Assembly (NCBI GenBank): GCA_963082975.1
Contig: OY720347.1
Span: 45,955,155-46,019,154 of the forward strand
Origin: Labia minor
Taxonomy: Eukaryota > Arthropoda > Insecta > Dermaptera > Spongiphoridae
Length of the DNA: 64,000 nt
Direction of reading: 5' to 3'
A model generated the notes under the pieces. It saw only the letters and a program-made list of their open reading frames with translations. It was not told the DNA's origin and made no database searches. Made by a program: the position numbers and the translations under genes. Shown here in pieces: positions 22,061 to 34,905 of this stretch. Each line of letters opens with the position of its first letter. Within the stretch, counting starts at the first letter, position 1.

Positions 22061-24069
22061 TACCGAAAGGAAAAAAAAACATTAAAATAATCAATATTTA
22101 CCTAACCTATTTATTAACTTCCCAAAAAAATCTAGATGATATATTCAAGATCAGAAAGTTTTTTTTTCTTTGTAATCTTGTATTTAATAATTTAATAAAC
22201 ATTTTTCAAACATAAATCTGTATTAAATTTAATTTATTTAAAAAATTATCATTCATTTTGTGACATAGATGTTTTTACTTGTTTGCCATGATTTTTTAAT
22301 TATTTAACTTTAACAAATAAAAAAAAAAAAAAAAAATTAAATGAAGAAAATCAATTTCTCAATTTTTTTTAGTTTAATTCCAATAAATGTACAATTAACT
22401 TGTACAGTTAGACATAAACCCCCTATATATGTTTTATATTTTAGATTAAAAATCAAATCTCTGATATTCCATGTCAAAAGTGACACGTGTCAAATGTTTT
22501 GTATTTTATTTTTTTATTTTTTTATTTTTTTTAATGAAATAAATTTATAATTGAAGAAATCAAACGATAATTTTTTAAAGTTATTTCAAGAGAACAAATT
22601 TAAAAAATACCAAATGGTCTTTTTTATGTTGAGATTAATGTAATAATGAATTTATCAAGATGACAAATTTGAATATTTGATACTTTCATTAATAATAATT
22701 CGGTATTAAGAAGTTGTTACTCCTAATATTTTTATACTATAACTTAGAAAGTGTCATTCGGTTGTTATTTGAATAAATAATTCATTAATAGTAAATTAAC
22801 AATTAAAACGCAAATATGTGTATGTGTGTGTTTCTTATCATTCTTTATTCTAAAATGATGATTTGTTTTATTTGATATCTTATTCGTCCATTTTATCTTA
22901 ATAAAATTGATCATATTTCTTCTTCAAAATGATAGATCAACCTCATACATTTATGATAGGGGAGAAATTACTGCAAAAATAAACAAAAATACTAAATACA
23001 AACAGAATCCCTCTCAACCGAAATAGTGCCTCTCCTTTTTCTCTCTTTCTTTCTCGTTCTCCTTCTTTTCAGTCTGCTGAACGAATAACGCGCAATAAAT
23101 AGAAGAGGAGCTTTCTTTGGAAGCCATTTGCTTGATTATGTTTGATAAGCCATTACGATCGAAGACAAGTTGGAAGGAGGAATGGGGGAGGAAAAAAACT
23201 TAGGAAGGAGTTGGGCGAGAACAGAGAGGGTTAAGTTCCGGCTTCAAGTAAAACGAAGAATGAGAACAATTCGGAAATACAATCGGAAAAAGGCAAAAGG
23301 GACTCAATGAGCAGATAGTTGTGCGAAAAAACAACTTCAATAAAAGATGACAAGAGAGAAATAAATTCTATTTTTCAAAATAAATAAATACTAATCATGA
23401 TTATCAATTTTTAAATTGTAAAATTTATTTATTTATAGATAATATTAATTAATTATTTTTACAAGAGAATATACTCATACCTCATTATAAAATTCATATT
23501 TCTAACTAAAAAATTATTTGAATTTAGAAAACTGATTGAATATAGAGGGCGGAGTTACGAAAGACATTTGAACAAATATAATAAATAAATTATTTAAAAG
23601 TTAAAACATTTTCATAAATATATGTAATTTATATTCGTTTATTGTACAGTTAGTTAAAATTCCAGTCATTATCTTCTGGGATTAAAATTTTTCTCATTTC
23701 TGAATGGAAGGCAATTGGAAATATCGACAATCCAATCCAAACCAACCCTTGGATTTCTCCTTCGATTAATGTTTAATCTTAACTAGCAAGGAGCGCTCTA
23801 AAATGGTAAACCATCTGGTCATTGGTGTTTGAACGTGACTTTTTGGGAAAATAAAAATTCTGTTTTAGCTATACCCTTCGTTTCACATACTCCAAGAGCA
23901 TCTAAATGGGAATTTTACTAATAAACCCAGATAGAAAGACATTCATTTATATATAACCATGATTAGAGTTTAACAGAACTGGCAATCTTATTTAATTTGA
24001 TTGAATAAAATATTCCTTAATTTTGTTCAATGATTCCTACAATCAAATTTAGTGGCTTACATTACTCTA
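22061..24069. other. AT-rich DNA with a purine-rich patch
   Basis: 22990-23340 is purine/pyrimidine-skewed and more complex but has no convincing ORF. The rest is AT-rich. Confidence 0.4.
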
Positions 24070-24450
24070 ACATGGGTTATATTTCAATATAATCACCCCC
24101 CACTTGCTCCATCTTTCTTGCAGCTTCCTAATTCTCTTGGCGAAGAATTCTTTCTATTTATCCCAAAACCATTTTCACCGCTTCCTTAACTTCCTCATTG
24201 TTAAAAAATCTTTTTTTTTGAGTGGTTCAAACAGGTAAAAATCAGATGGAGCGAGATCGGGACTGTAAGTAGGATAAGTGAAGACCTCCAAAACGGATTT
24301 TTGAAGCTTGTCACGGTCAGCTTAGAAAACTGCAAGAAAGATGGAAATACAAGTGCATAGCTGTGGGGGGTGATTATGTTGAAAAATAACCTGAATTTTG
24401 TAAAAATTAAATAAACCGTTTTTGAGCTATAGGCATTTGTCTCTTTACTT
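24070..24450 (-). pseudogene. Mariner-type transposase C-terminal relic
   Basis: On the minus strand nt 24270-24241 reads TYSPDLAPSD, the hallmark around the third catalytic Asp of mariner transposases. It is followed by FYLFEPLKK and, after frame breaks, EVKEAVKMVL and a C-terminal MEQVGGDYIE-like segment. At least two frameshifts or stops make it dead. Termini were not identified. Confidence 0.75.
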
Positions 24451-25842
24451 ATTGGATGACCCTCGAAGATGGGTATGTTATTATAGTAAATTATTATATT
24501 ATGGTAAATATTGATATTAATAATAGATAATATATTCAAGTATTTGTAAATTTTAAAATTGGCTAAATGGGTGGCATAAAATGAAAAACTAAAATAAAAT
24601 TTAATTTAAGAGAGTTTGAAACCAAAGTAATATTTTTGTTTTGTCAAATAAAAAAAGATAAAGAAATTAAACAAGTCTAAATGTTAATTTCAACAAACAT
24701 AATAAAATTATAAAATTAATTGAAAATGATTTATAACTAACATTTAATCAAATAAAATATTCATTGTTCATTCCAAATGAGTTATTAATTATACATACAT
24801 AAACAACCAATATTATTTTATAAAGAATTAAGAACACTTGAAAGCAATTTATAGTAACAGGATTAATAAATGTTAATATTCCAATAATAATAATAATAAA
24901 ATGAATATAAAATATTAAGATAAAAATAAATTATGAGATATTTTTATTGTTATCATAAAATATTTCAGAAATTTTACTGTAAGGTTTATCAGTTCGATTG
25001 TTGACAACCAGGACTTATTGTTGCTCAAGATGCCTTATTATAATATGCCCGAATTCACACACCAACACCGAATCATATTCAAGTTAATAGGAGCCCTTCA
25101 TATTTGGTCATCCAGTAACACGTGTTTTCAAATTCCAATTTAAATAAAAAAATACTTAAATATATTATTTTATATGTTTTGAATGCAAATAATATATTAT
25201 ATAGATAATAATAAAACGAGAGATTAAAATAATATTTAGTTTTTTCTTTTTTATAATTGTAAAATAGGGAAAGAAGGAAAGAAATGCTTATTATACTTAA
25301 TTTTAACTTTCCTACTCCAACTTCATAAAATTTTACGACTAAAAAATTAATTATTATTTTAATTCCTTTTTTTTATTATTAAATAAGTGTATTATTATAA
25401 AGAGATTATTATTATATATATAATAATATACCATATATATTATATTAGGATATTTATTTTTAGAATTTGGAGATTAAACTGATAAATACTAAATAACGAA
25501 TGCAGTATAGATTTATCGGATTTCGAAAATTGAACTTAGATTAAGAATAATTATTAATTAATTATATTAACTAATTATAATTATATTCATTATATTATAT
25601 TAATTAATTAATTTTTCTCAAGAATTACTAATTACTAATATTTTTTTAATGTTAAGAAGATTTTGAAAAAAACGCCAATATAAAAGATCTATGTTTATAT
25701 TTGCGAATAATTATGTTTAGCAATAGAAATATTTTTCTTATATTTATTAATATATATTATATACTTATATTAAATTTAAAATTGAGGTATAAATATCTAT
25801 TTTCAATTCTACATATGAAAAAAAAATTATATTATAAATAAA
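24451..25842. other. AT-rich DNA, no gene seen
   Basis: Contains TA- and AAT-type simple runs (24880-24900, 25410-25440). Nothing coding. Confidence 0.5.
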
Positions 25843-26387
25843 AATAAGTTGACCTGTGGCCAGGTCCGAACAGACCGACGGTTTGAAGTAAATTAATTTC
25901 CAGCTACAGAAACAATTTCAAATAATTTTAATATATCTATTAATGTAATAAAAAACAGATATGGATACATAAATAATAAATATAAACATTTTTAATTTTA
26001 TTTTATTTATAATATATATGCAAGACCAGGCTGTGACGTCACGAATGGCTAGATGACGTCATATAATTTTAAATCAAGAAAAAACTAATAAATATGATTT
26101 TCCCGAGGATAAAACCAATACAAAGTGCATGATTCGTGGTGATATATAAAAAAATCTCCTCGTGTGAAATTTGGTGTGAAAATAACCCTTCCCTTCCTAT
26201 CGTCGATCGCTAATACTACCATTTCCGGTTTCCGGATTAGCACCAAAAGTTGATCAATTCATCCCACTGATGCATTAAGTAAATATACCAAATTTCATCA
26301 AAATCAGTTCAGCCGTTCAGGCTGTACACATCTATACGGACGGACAGACGGACGTTCAGACATCATGCTAAAAATACTTTTTTCTGT

Positions 26388-26724
26388 TGTAAGAATAATA
26401 TTGGCGACTAATAATAAAAATAAAAATAGATACGGATTAAATATAAAATTATATTTAATTATTTACAATATATACAAGAACATAAGTGATAAAGAAACGC
26501 ATAAACAACATAAAAAATTACATAAGGGCTTAACATAAGTTTTATTATCATAAGGAGCGTATGCAATCTTAATCATAACATAACATGCATAACATCTAAA
26601 AATATAACGAGAGAGCTTCAACTCGAAAGTTCGAGAAGGTATCCCATCATTCCGTGCGCTTTCTCCCGCACGAATTCAAATGACATATTTTTAAATTTTA
26701 TATATTAACAAAAAAAAGCTTACA
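26388..26724 (-). repeat. 3' LTR (337 bp)
   Basis: Nearly identical to 28338-28674. Starts TGTAAGAATAATATTGG on the plus strand and ends GCTTACA. Confidence 0.95.
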
Positions 26725-26803
26725 ACTTCGGCCAATCTGACTTTTTGATCGTCCTCGATCAATTCTTCATATCCATTACAGAATCACATTTTGATTACAT
26801 AAA

Positions 26804-28273
26804 TTATACATAAGAATTAACACTATAGAGTTTAAACAAAATTAACAATATCCATTTGCATATATCCAAATCATAAGTCAATCTGAGATTGAATACTTTC
26901 TCGCCAAGGGTTTTTTCTTTTTTTTTTTTAAATTTAAATTTACCTAATTGATCAGCAATTAATGGCAAAGGAAACCGATCCTTTTCACATTGTTTTTTAA
27001 GTTCGCGATAATCAACGCATAATCTGATTTCACCTGATTTTTTTTTGACCAAAACAATTGGCGATGAATAAGCAGAATTACTTTCTTTAATTGTTCCCTT
27101 AGCGATTAAGTCGTCAATCTCGTCCTGCAGCTGTCTTAATTCATAGTAAGATACTCTCCTAGGCCTGAAATTAAAACATTTATGATTATTTATAGGCTTA
27201 ATGTCAACCTCTTGTTTATGCTGAGGTTCAGCAGGTTTTTCACAATTTAAATAAGTGTTTAAAACATTTTCTAATTCATTATTATCGTTTATATTTAACT
27301 GAGGAGACGTTTTCACTTCCTCACTATCTATCATCATAAGTGAATTAATTTCTTCATCTAATTTAGAATGTTTCACTGGAATGTTCACGTCGACAAAATC
27401 AGCAGGTACTACATTAATTTCTTCATCTAATTTAGAATGTTTCAGTGGAATGTTCACGTCGACAAAATCAGTAGGTACTACATTAATTTCTTCATCTAAT
27501 TTAGAATGTTTCACTGGAATGTTCACGTCGACGAAATCAGCAGGTACTACTTGAACTGGTGTTTCGATTACCAAAGTTGAAGATGACGATGCTGGCTGGT
27601 CGGGCTTTTTGTTATTTGGACAAGCAGAAACCTTATGTCCAAATTCTTCTATAAGATGTTCTTTAAGTTGGTTAAATGTCATAATGCCTTTGGTCGCTTG
27701 GATAAAGAGTTTTGCTAGCCCTGACAAGGACTTTTTGCCATAAATTAGTCTTTCCAAGTCGCTCCAGCCCATAAGTTGCGATATTTCTTCAAAATCACTT
27801 ATCCACGTTTTGATTTGATAAGAATTATCTCCAGAAAACGGTCGAATAGAATCTTGAAGGTCTCTAAAGCTCATGACCACTTTGGGTATTGATGATGAGT
27901 GAGTTGAATGATCTTCTTCAACTTCTTCATCAGTAGTATAATCCTCTTCCAATCTTTGCTCCATAAGGTTGTTTAAATCAGATAAACATGAGCAAAGTCT
28001 CTTGGCCAATTCATTTATATCACCGTCAGTACTAATATTAAGTAAGTGGCAACAGTTGCTTAGTTTTTCCTTAGAAAAATCATTAATAATTTGAGCGCAC
28101 TTACTTGTAAATTCTGTGGATTGGTCATCATAGCCAAATCCTTCGAATTTTAAAATTTTTCCTCTGTTTAACTTTTGTCCTTTTCCAAAAAGTAGTAAAA
28201 ACAGGTCAAAGGCAATTTCTGGTAATGCACTCTTGATAAGTTTTTTAACAAGTTCGGAGTCGCCTAATTTCAT
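26804..28273 (-). pseudogene. Gag fused to the N-terminal part of RT, truncated polyprotein
   Basis: 489 codons starting MKLGDSELVKKLIKSAL, 64 bp inside the 5' LTR. Residues ~1-150 are an uncharacterised Gag N-terminus with an acidic linker. About 150-225 resembles a retrotransposon gag core (motifs IKTWISDFEEISQLMGW and FNQLKEHLIEEFG). About 240-310 holds three tandem 23-residue repeats (PADFVDVNIPVKHSKLDEEI). About 375-455 is the start of reverse transcriptase, with the conserved RLCVDYRELKK and FPLPLI, and stops there. The catalytic YxDD, RNase H and integrase are gone, and the last ~35 residues are unrelated hydrophobic sequence read from across the deletion. A protease Asp-Thr/Ser-Gly site is not seen. 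The ORF is otherwise open, consistent with recent deletion. Confidence 0.85.
27344..27550 (-). repeat. Three tandem 69-bp repeats within gag
   Basis: Copies start at 27344, 27413 and 27482, with only a few base differences. They keep frame and encode 23 residues each. Confidence 0.95.
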
Positions 28274-28337
28274 ATTGAAAATTGCACGGGTTGATTAAAA
28301 TATTTTTTTTTTAATCAGTACCCCACACCTGATAAAT

Positions 28338-28674
28338 TGTAAGAAAAATATTGGCGACTAATAATAAAAATAAAAATAGATACGGATTAAATATAAAATT
28401 ATATTTAATTATTTACAATATATACAAGAACATAAGTGATAAAGAAACGCATAAACAACATAAAAAATTACATAAGGGCTTAACATAAGTTTTATTATCA
28501 TAAGGAGCGTATGCAATCTTAATCATAACATAACATGCATAACATCTAAAAATATAACGAGAGAGCTTCAACTCGAAAGTTCGAGAAGGTATCCCATCAT
28601 TCCGTGCGCTTTCTCCCGCACGAATTCAAATGACATATTTTTAAATTTTATATATTAACAAAAAAAAGCTTACA
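28338..28674 (-). repeat. 5' LTR (337 bp)
   Basis: Partner of 26388-26724. One A/T difference is seen, near its plus-strand left end. The adjacent interior sequence on the minus strand (ATTTATCAGGTGTGGGG) does not give an obvious PBS for a common tRNA. Confidence 0.95.
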
Positions 28675-28770
28675 CTGTTAAGAAAATGCATGATTCGTGG
28701 ATATATGTAAAAATCTCCACATGTGAAATTTGGTGTGAAAACAAAACCTCCCTTACTATCGTCGGTCGGT

Positions 28771-29916
28771 AATTATGGGATACGAATACTTACAGTATGA
28801 ATTAATGAATATGAATAAAATAAAATAAAAATTGGTTCTTGAGTTTTATTTTTTTAACTTATTATCATATTCTATCATCATATTCATTTGATTCAATTCC
28901 TTATCCAGTAATAGGATGGATTGATGTTAAACATTTAAATACTTAATAATACATTTTCGAAATATGTTTAATTTTATAAATTTCAAATTATCTAAGTTAG
29001 TTTTGATATTTATAAATGTCGATGATAACTTAAGGCGGTGTCTATTAGATATTTTCTCACTAGATTAGAGCTTATGTGAAAGGGAAGACGACCTACGGAG
29101 CAGAAATGATTTTCTGGATTGTTTCATACACTCTACCAGAGAATTGGAATTTGCATAGAGAAAGCCTAAGGAATCTATTTTAACGATAAATTCCATTGTC
29201 TATTAAGGAACAATCGATTAAGTGTTATTTTTAAATCTACATATTTACCATATTTTTATTCTAAGTATAATTATTTAACATTTATAAGCTCGTTAAATAC
29301 ACCCAATAACCTTTAATTATTATATATTATTTATTATTATTATGAATATTTTTATTTATGTATATAAAATTGTCATTAAAATCTCTAAAAGGCCTACTGA
29401 CATTCTTTTGCAAAAAAAATAACATAAAGAAGGTCCTAAATAAATGTATAAAATCAAATGACAGTTTTTTTAATTAAAAGCTAGGCGATTTAATTTCAGG
29501 ACAAACATGAAAAGAAAAAATGTTAAATTAGCGATTAATTGGCATATCATATTAGAAATAATTTGAAAATGCATACATATCTATGTACTTAATAAATTCT
29601 ATTCTATATCATTAACAAATGATAGATTGAATACAATGTATTTTTTTTTTTGTAAAAGACTCATTTTAATTTCAATATATTTATATTCAAATGATCTTTT
29701 ATTTTAAATAAAATGGGAGGGAAAAAAAATTCAAATGTGTGACACTCGATAAAAAAATCATTTATTTTAAATAGAAATAATTATAAAGGAAAGAAAAAAT
29801 CAATAGGGCGGAATTAGAAGATGATAGGGATTTGATGGATGTGCAGCAAGTGTTGGGGGCATAAAGAAGCTTTCGATTTCCGTTAGTGTAGCAATATTAT
29901 TTTAGAACTATTAAAG
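28771..29916. other. AT-rich DNA, no gene seen
   Basis: A more complex patch at 29030-29215 was not recognised. Confidence 0.45.
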
Positions 29917-30426
29917 TACTAGGGCAGGTCAATAAGTTCGTGACTTTTTGAATGAAACACAGGGTTTTAGGTAAAAAGTTATTTTATTTTTCATCGTAGT
30001 TTCCTTTGATCATTACACACTTTGACCAACGTTTCTCTAATTTTGTATCCTTTCCAAAAAATAAGATTTGTCGAGGACATCTTTGGTGCCGATTCACCCC
30101 GAGATACCCACTATTTTGACTGCTGTTTCGTCTCTGGTGTGTTGTTGAGGATCCTCGATTCATCCACGGTTACGAAACGGTTCAGTGATGTTTTTTTTTT
30201 TCAAAAAAAATTTGCTTAATGAGCACACATAATTCACTTTTTTCCATTTTCTTCTCAAATCACGAGGTAGTGTGGATTGGATTAATGGATGTCAAACAAA
30301 AAATAAAAGACCCAGTTGGTTCAAATTTGACAGCACCCACACTGGAGTCAGCTGATAGTTGCTACTCTCAGTGTTGCCATTTCATTTATGAGAAGGAAAA
30401 TTGAAAAAGTCGACCAGGCCTCATAT
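29917..30426 (-). mobile_element. Internally deleted mariner element with transposase relic
   Basis: Minus strand: near 30175-30158 the sequence reads NRFVTVDES, the first catalytic Asp region of mariner transposases. It continues into RILNNTPETKQQSK and GESAPK, then jumps to a C-terminal KRWSKCVMIKGNYDEK-type end near 29990-30060. The region with the second and third catalytic residues is deleted. Ends GGGCAGGTC...GACTTTTT and the reverse complement of AAAAAGTCGACCAGGCC are imperfect inverted repeats, flanked by TA. Confidence 0.75.
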
Positions 30427-30617
30427 AAAAATAATTTTAATAGAGTAGTTACATATTTGCATTTATTAATTAACAATAATTCCTTACTATTATACTTTTA
30501 GATTTAAAAAGACAAAATATAATAATTATTTTTACTTATTAAAATTAAAGTATATTATCACATGACCAGAACAGAGTGGAGCAGTAACTATATTTAGATC
30601 AATATGTTGTTAAACCA

Positions 30618-31246
30618 AAATAAGTTGACCTGTGGCCAGGTCCGAACCGACCGACGGTTTGAAATAAATTAATTTCCAGCTACAGAAACAATTTCAAATA
30701 ATTTTAATATATCTATTAATGTAAAAACAGATATGGATATAACATAAATATTTTTAATTTTATTTTATTTATAATATATAGCTGAAGTAGCCGGCTGTGA
30801 CGTCATGAAGGGCTGGGTGACGTCATATAATTTTAAATTAAGAAAAACATAATGAAGATGATTTTTCCCGAGGATAAAACCAATACATTCGTGGTAATAT
30901 GTAAAAAAATCTCCTTATGTGAAATTTGGTGCGAAAATAACACTTCCCTTCTTATCGTCGATCGCTAATACTACCACTTCCGGTTTCCGGATTTGCACTA
31001 AAAGTTGATCAATTCATCCCACTGATGCATTAAGTAAATATACCAAATTTCATCAAAATCCGTTAAGCCGTTCAGGCTGTACACATCTATACGGACGGAC
31101 AGACGGACGGACAGACGGACGGACAGACATCATGCTAAAAATACTTTTTTCTGTTAAGAAAATGCATGATTCGTGGAGATATGTAAAAATCTCCACATGT
31201 GAAATTTGGTGTGAAAACAATACCTCCCTTACTATCGTCGGTCGGT
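30618..31246 (-). mobile_element. Family-1 HINE-like element, copy G
   Basis: Complete at both ends. The 3' hairpin at 30627-30642 has a canonical stem. Both TGACGTCA octamers are intact (30797-30825). There is a long GTCY microsatellite (31093-31128), and it ends GTCGGTCGGT then a T run (in reverse). Confidence 0.88.
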
Positions 31247-32439
31247 AAAAATGTCAACATTAGAGACTGTTTAAAGGTAGTTTTTTGAGAGTAACATATC
31301 TGTTATAAATTTATTATTTATTTATTAATGAAAATGTTAAAATATTATTGTATAGTTGTACAAATTATCAAATAAAGTATTATTGGAGTTACGATAGAGA
31401 GTGGGAAGTAGTTTGTAACTATTGCTTATTGCGGATAATGTAAATATTTAAAAAAAATATGAACAAAAAGTTTTTGTTTATTAGTTCTTCAATAATTACT
31501 TTGTAAAATCTTCCACTTAAATATATATTTATTGAAACAACCTTCCCTTCCTTTGTGAATATAAACCCAAGTAATTTTATGTAATAATTATATAGTTCAT
31601 ATCATCAGCTGAATAAAAGTAGAGATTATAGTTCAGAAGAAGATATATACCCTATTATTGCAGAAGGGTTATTTTGAGAATTAGATTGCCTAATAATAAT
31701 TCTATAGTAATTGTAAAAATTAAACATTATTTATAGCACTGATCTTTTTTTGTATGCTTGTATTGTGACCAAATGGATCCCCTTATCTTATCTCCTTAAT
31801 TATGGATTCCAAATTGGGTTTCATCTTTCCCCCATTCAAACCATGACTTATCTCCATCTACATTTACTTAGTTTAATTCCTTTAATAATATCAACAAATA
31901 GATGACCATTAGTTATACTAAATCAACGAAAAGCAAGATATTATGGCAAAGACGCTTGAAGACAAGACAATTCGACAAATGAAATTTATATTACTGATTT
32001 AAAATTTTAGTTTAGAAACTATTTTCAAATGTTATAACTGAGTTTGGCATATCTCCGGCATTCCATGTTCTTGAAAGTTCCACGAATTTTGTTCTTCCTT
32101 TTCCTAATCCATAAAATTAATTATCTTCTGTTTTGTGATATGGAAAATATTGATATATTTTTATTAAAATATGATCTCAGAATGTCATCAAGACAACATA
32201 CGTGTAAGAATGCAGATAATAATATTAAAACCAAATGGTATCCTCGTTCTTTTCACCACGAAAGGAAAAGAAAAAAGGCACTTTTCTAAAAGATGAATTT
32301 TTCCATATTAAAAAAAACAACAACAACATGATTAAAAGTCCCAGTGTAACTATATATGAATATATAATTTAGGTAGTTCGCTGACAAAATAGAACTGAAT
32401 AAAAAATGTTTAATTCAAGAATATATATATATATATATA
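31247..32439. other. AT-rich DNA, no gene seen
   Basis: The short frame at 32044-32289 is not supported by composition or homology. Confidence 0.45.
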
Positions 32440-32705
32440 TAGTCTTGAGAAGAGAAATTTCCGACTTATAGGCGAAAGGCAACCCCTTCCCAAGTCAATG
32501 AAACCCCCAGCCTCGAGGGGTGGAATTTCGCAAACAACAATAAATCTTGTTTCTAACAGACGCATGTTTGTTTTATTACATCTTGTGCGTGCTTTTGCTT
32601 TTCGGTAACCAACTATATATATATATATATATTAATGATAGTTGTTCATTTATAGTTATATATATATATATTATATTAATGATAGTTGTTCATTTATAGT
32701 TAATC
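32440..32705. repeat. Complex patch followed by a tandem repeat
   Basis: 32445-32610 is GC-richer, with a polyadenylation-like CAATAAATCTTG. It is possibly a retroelement end, but unproven. Then ATTAATGATAGTTGTTCATT occurs twice (about 32631 and 32673) separated by a (TA)n tract. Confidence 0.4.
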
Positions 32706-32851
32706 AGAGAATTAATGTGAATTCGTTAAAGAAGTAAAAAAAAATACTAGAATAGAAAACGCTTAAAATTTTTTCCCAAATATATACTTATTTATTCAAT
32801 ATAAAATAAATATTTGAGAATAGGATTCTTCCCCGCATTTATTGGCCAAAG

Positions 32852-33386
32852 AAAGATGAGGTCACCGGGGAATGGCGGAGACTGCATAACGAGAAATTCC
32901 TCTCTGCATCTTCAGAAATAGTTAGGGTTATAAAAGGGAAAAAGCTGCGAAAGGCAGGGCACGTGGCAAGAATGGGAGAGGAAAAAGATATTGGTGGGGA
33001 GACCGATTGGAAAACGTCCGCTTGGAAAACCAAGGACGCGTAGGAAGGGACGCAAGAGAGATGGGACAAGGGCTCAGGATAGGGACACTTGAAGAAATGT
33101 GGTTGTTGCGGCCAAGAACTTTCGAGTATCTTTGAGCCACATAGATAGATAGATATAACATATACAATAATAATAATATATATAATTAATTTACTGAATA
33201 AATTAAAATATATTTTAAATAAGAACACAAAAAGAAATGAATGTTTTATGTAATATACTAATTGAAACGAAATGGATGAAAACCTTTTACTACTTTCAAC
33301 CACCAAATACTATGTACTACTCGGGGGTAGAGGGGCGGAGCCCCCTGCTAGGTGTGAAGAGCGCCGAAGGCACTGTGAGCGGCTAG
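32852..33386 (+). repeat. LINE-tail repeat, copy 1
   Basis: The first ~270 bp are the C-terminal end of a non-LTR retrotransposon ORF, read with frameshifts: WRRLHNEKFLSAS, VRVIKGKKLRKAGHVARMGE, then GRPIGKRPLGKPRTR and AQDRDT. These match the widespread arthropod LINE motif GHVARM...GKRPLGRPR. An (AGAT)n stretch follows, then AT-rich sequence and a GC-rich end with GGGGCGGAGCCCC and CGCCGAAGG...TGAGCGGCTAG. The second copy at 35547 has the same endpoints. Confidence 0.8.
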
Positions 33387-34573
33387 CATTTAAATAAAAA
33401 AATAATATATAATTGTCTGTGTATAAATAGAAATCCAATATACTTAAAAGTGATAATTGAAAAATTACCAATAAAACTCTTAAAATATTACCTAAATGTA
33501 TATTTAGCAATACATAATGGTATAACATTTAAGAATTACGAATTTTTCTATTTCTTATATTCAAATTTAAATTCAGCATAGAAATTCTATCTATCTGAAA
33601 TATTTTATAAATTAACTGATCAGATGTTTTTTTCTGTGTAATTATAAAAAAGATAACATGAAAATATATATATTAGTTCAATAGCTCTTGCTTGAAATCA
33701 AAATAAGAAAAACAAGTAAATATATTGGGAGTTGTCTCGAGATATATACAATAGAATATAGAATATGAGTAATATATAATATATATAACCTAACGCCTAC
33801 GCTGTTTAGCTAATAGAAGCTTTCAAGCTTTAAAATTATTTCCAAATTTATAATTAATTCATTCTAATAAAATATCTGCCTTTATAATCAGTGGTGTTTT
33901 TTTTAATGCAGATTAAAAATACTTTGAAACTGTTGTTAATCAATGTATCACATATTAATTTTTCGTTATTATAACTTTTAATGAAATAATAATATTTAGA
34001 TATATTTCAAAGACACATAATAAAATTCTTGTTTAATAAATGAAAGTATTAAAAACTGACCTTTTCTATTATCTATAATTAAAAGAGAATGTTAAAATGA
34101 TTTCTATTTAAATTTCAATTGATTTTTGATTTTGATAATCATGTAGAATTCTCAGAAAATAATTGATATTGAAAGAATAAATATTTATCAGAATTTATCA
34201 TTTTTTTAGATAAATTAAACAGTAAATTACAAGATAAAAAAAAAAAAAGAAAATAAATTAGCCCTGCAGTTTGGGCGTCTCTAGAATAAATGTCACTTCA
34301 AATTGAAAATAAACAAATTATATTTACTTAAATGAATAATAATATCCAAATATATATTAAAAAAATCAACTCATATTGAATAGAAAATATTAAATAATAG
34401 AATAATAAATAGAAATATATATATATATATATCGTATTATATTAAGTGACATGAGAATAATGAAATAGAAAAGAGATTAATTAGAAGAAAAGAAGATATA
34501 TACATTTTCAAATTCTAATAAAATGTGTAAATAATTTTAAATTAAATTTTGAGTGATGTGCAGATATATCACG

Positions 34574-34612
<39 letters not shown>

Positions 34613-34760
34613 GAAATAAAAAAGAAATATATTTTTCTATTAAAATAATTATTAAAAAAAAATCAGTAAATCATTTGAGACTTTATTACAATGATGGTAG
34701 AGGTGATGTTAATTGATCGCTTTATATTGGTGAATTATGATAATTTCAATAGAAAATACA
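33387..34760. other. AT-rich DNA with long (TA)n tract
   Basis: A pure TA repeat at about 34575-34609 is the main feature. No gene seen. Confidence 0.5.
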
Positions 34761-34765
34761 CTTAC

Positions 34766-34905
34766 GATTTTGATATAGTAGAGAGAGAAAGAGCGTCATC
34801 GCCCGCCTGGTTTGAGTTGGCACGCACACTCACACAACGAAATCGACTGACTGACTGACTGAGCGAGCGTTCAGTCGACTAGGAGCCCCTGGCATTTAGG
34901 CAACC
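34766..34905 (-). CDS. Candidate 5' exon (UTR plus start codon) of a minus-strand gene
   Basis: A GC-rich, CpG-containing island in AT-rich DNA. On the minus strand it carries four CAGT/TCAGTC initiator-like repeats (about 34844-34862), then an ATG at 34799-34797 opening 11 codons (MTLFLSLLYQN plus one base). These could start a signal peptide. The island ends exactly at a consensus donor GTAAGT (34765-34760). The position upstream of the exon at 15465 and the same strand make it a possible first exon of that gene. The link is inference; a separate gene or a non-coding promoter exon is equally open. Confidence 0.4.

Larger units (their letters stand above)
26388..28674 (-). mobile_element. 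Young, internally deleted Ty3/gypsy-type LTR retrotransposon
   Basis: Two LTRs of 337 bp (TGTAAG...CTTACA) bound a 1.6-kb interior with one minus-strand ORF. A 4-bp duplication CTGT flanks it (26384-26387 and 28675-28678). The LTRs differ at one position that I can see, so the insertion is recent. Most of RT and all of RNase H and integrase are missing, so it depends on other copies. The interior next to the 3' LTR (26725-26760) looks like the ordinary end of a gypsy pol, consistent with an internal deletion. Confidence 0.93.
25843..28770 (-). mobile_element. Family-1 HINE-like element, copy D, split by an LTR retrotransposon
   Basis: The left part 25843-26387 carries the 3' hairpin, both TGACGTCA octamers, the second module and the microsatellite. 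The right part 28675-28770 carries the 5' module and terminus. The element between them (26388-28674) inserted just upstream of TAAGAAAATGC and duplicated CTGT. Confidence 0.88.

Noticed and set aside
32839..33306. 155-codon minus-strand ORF (and its counterpart at 35522-35842)
   Set aside because: Antisense of the LINE C-terminal relic, and repeated with it.
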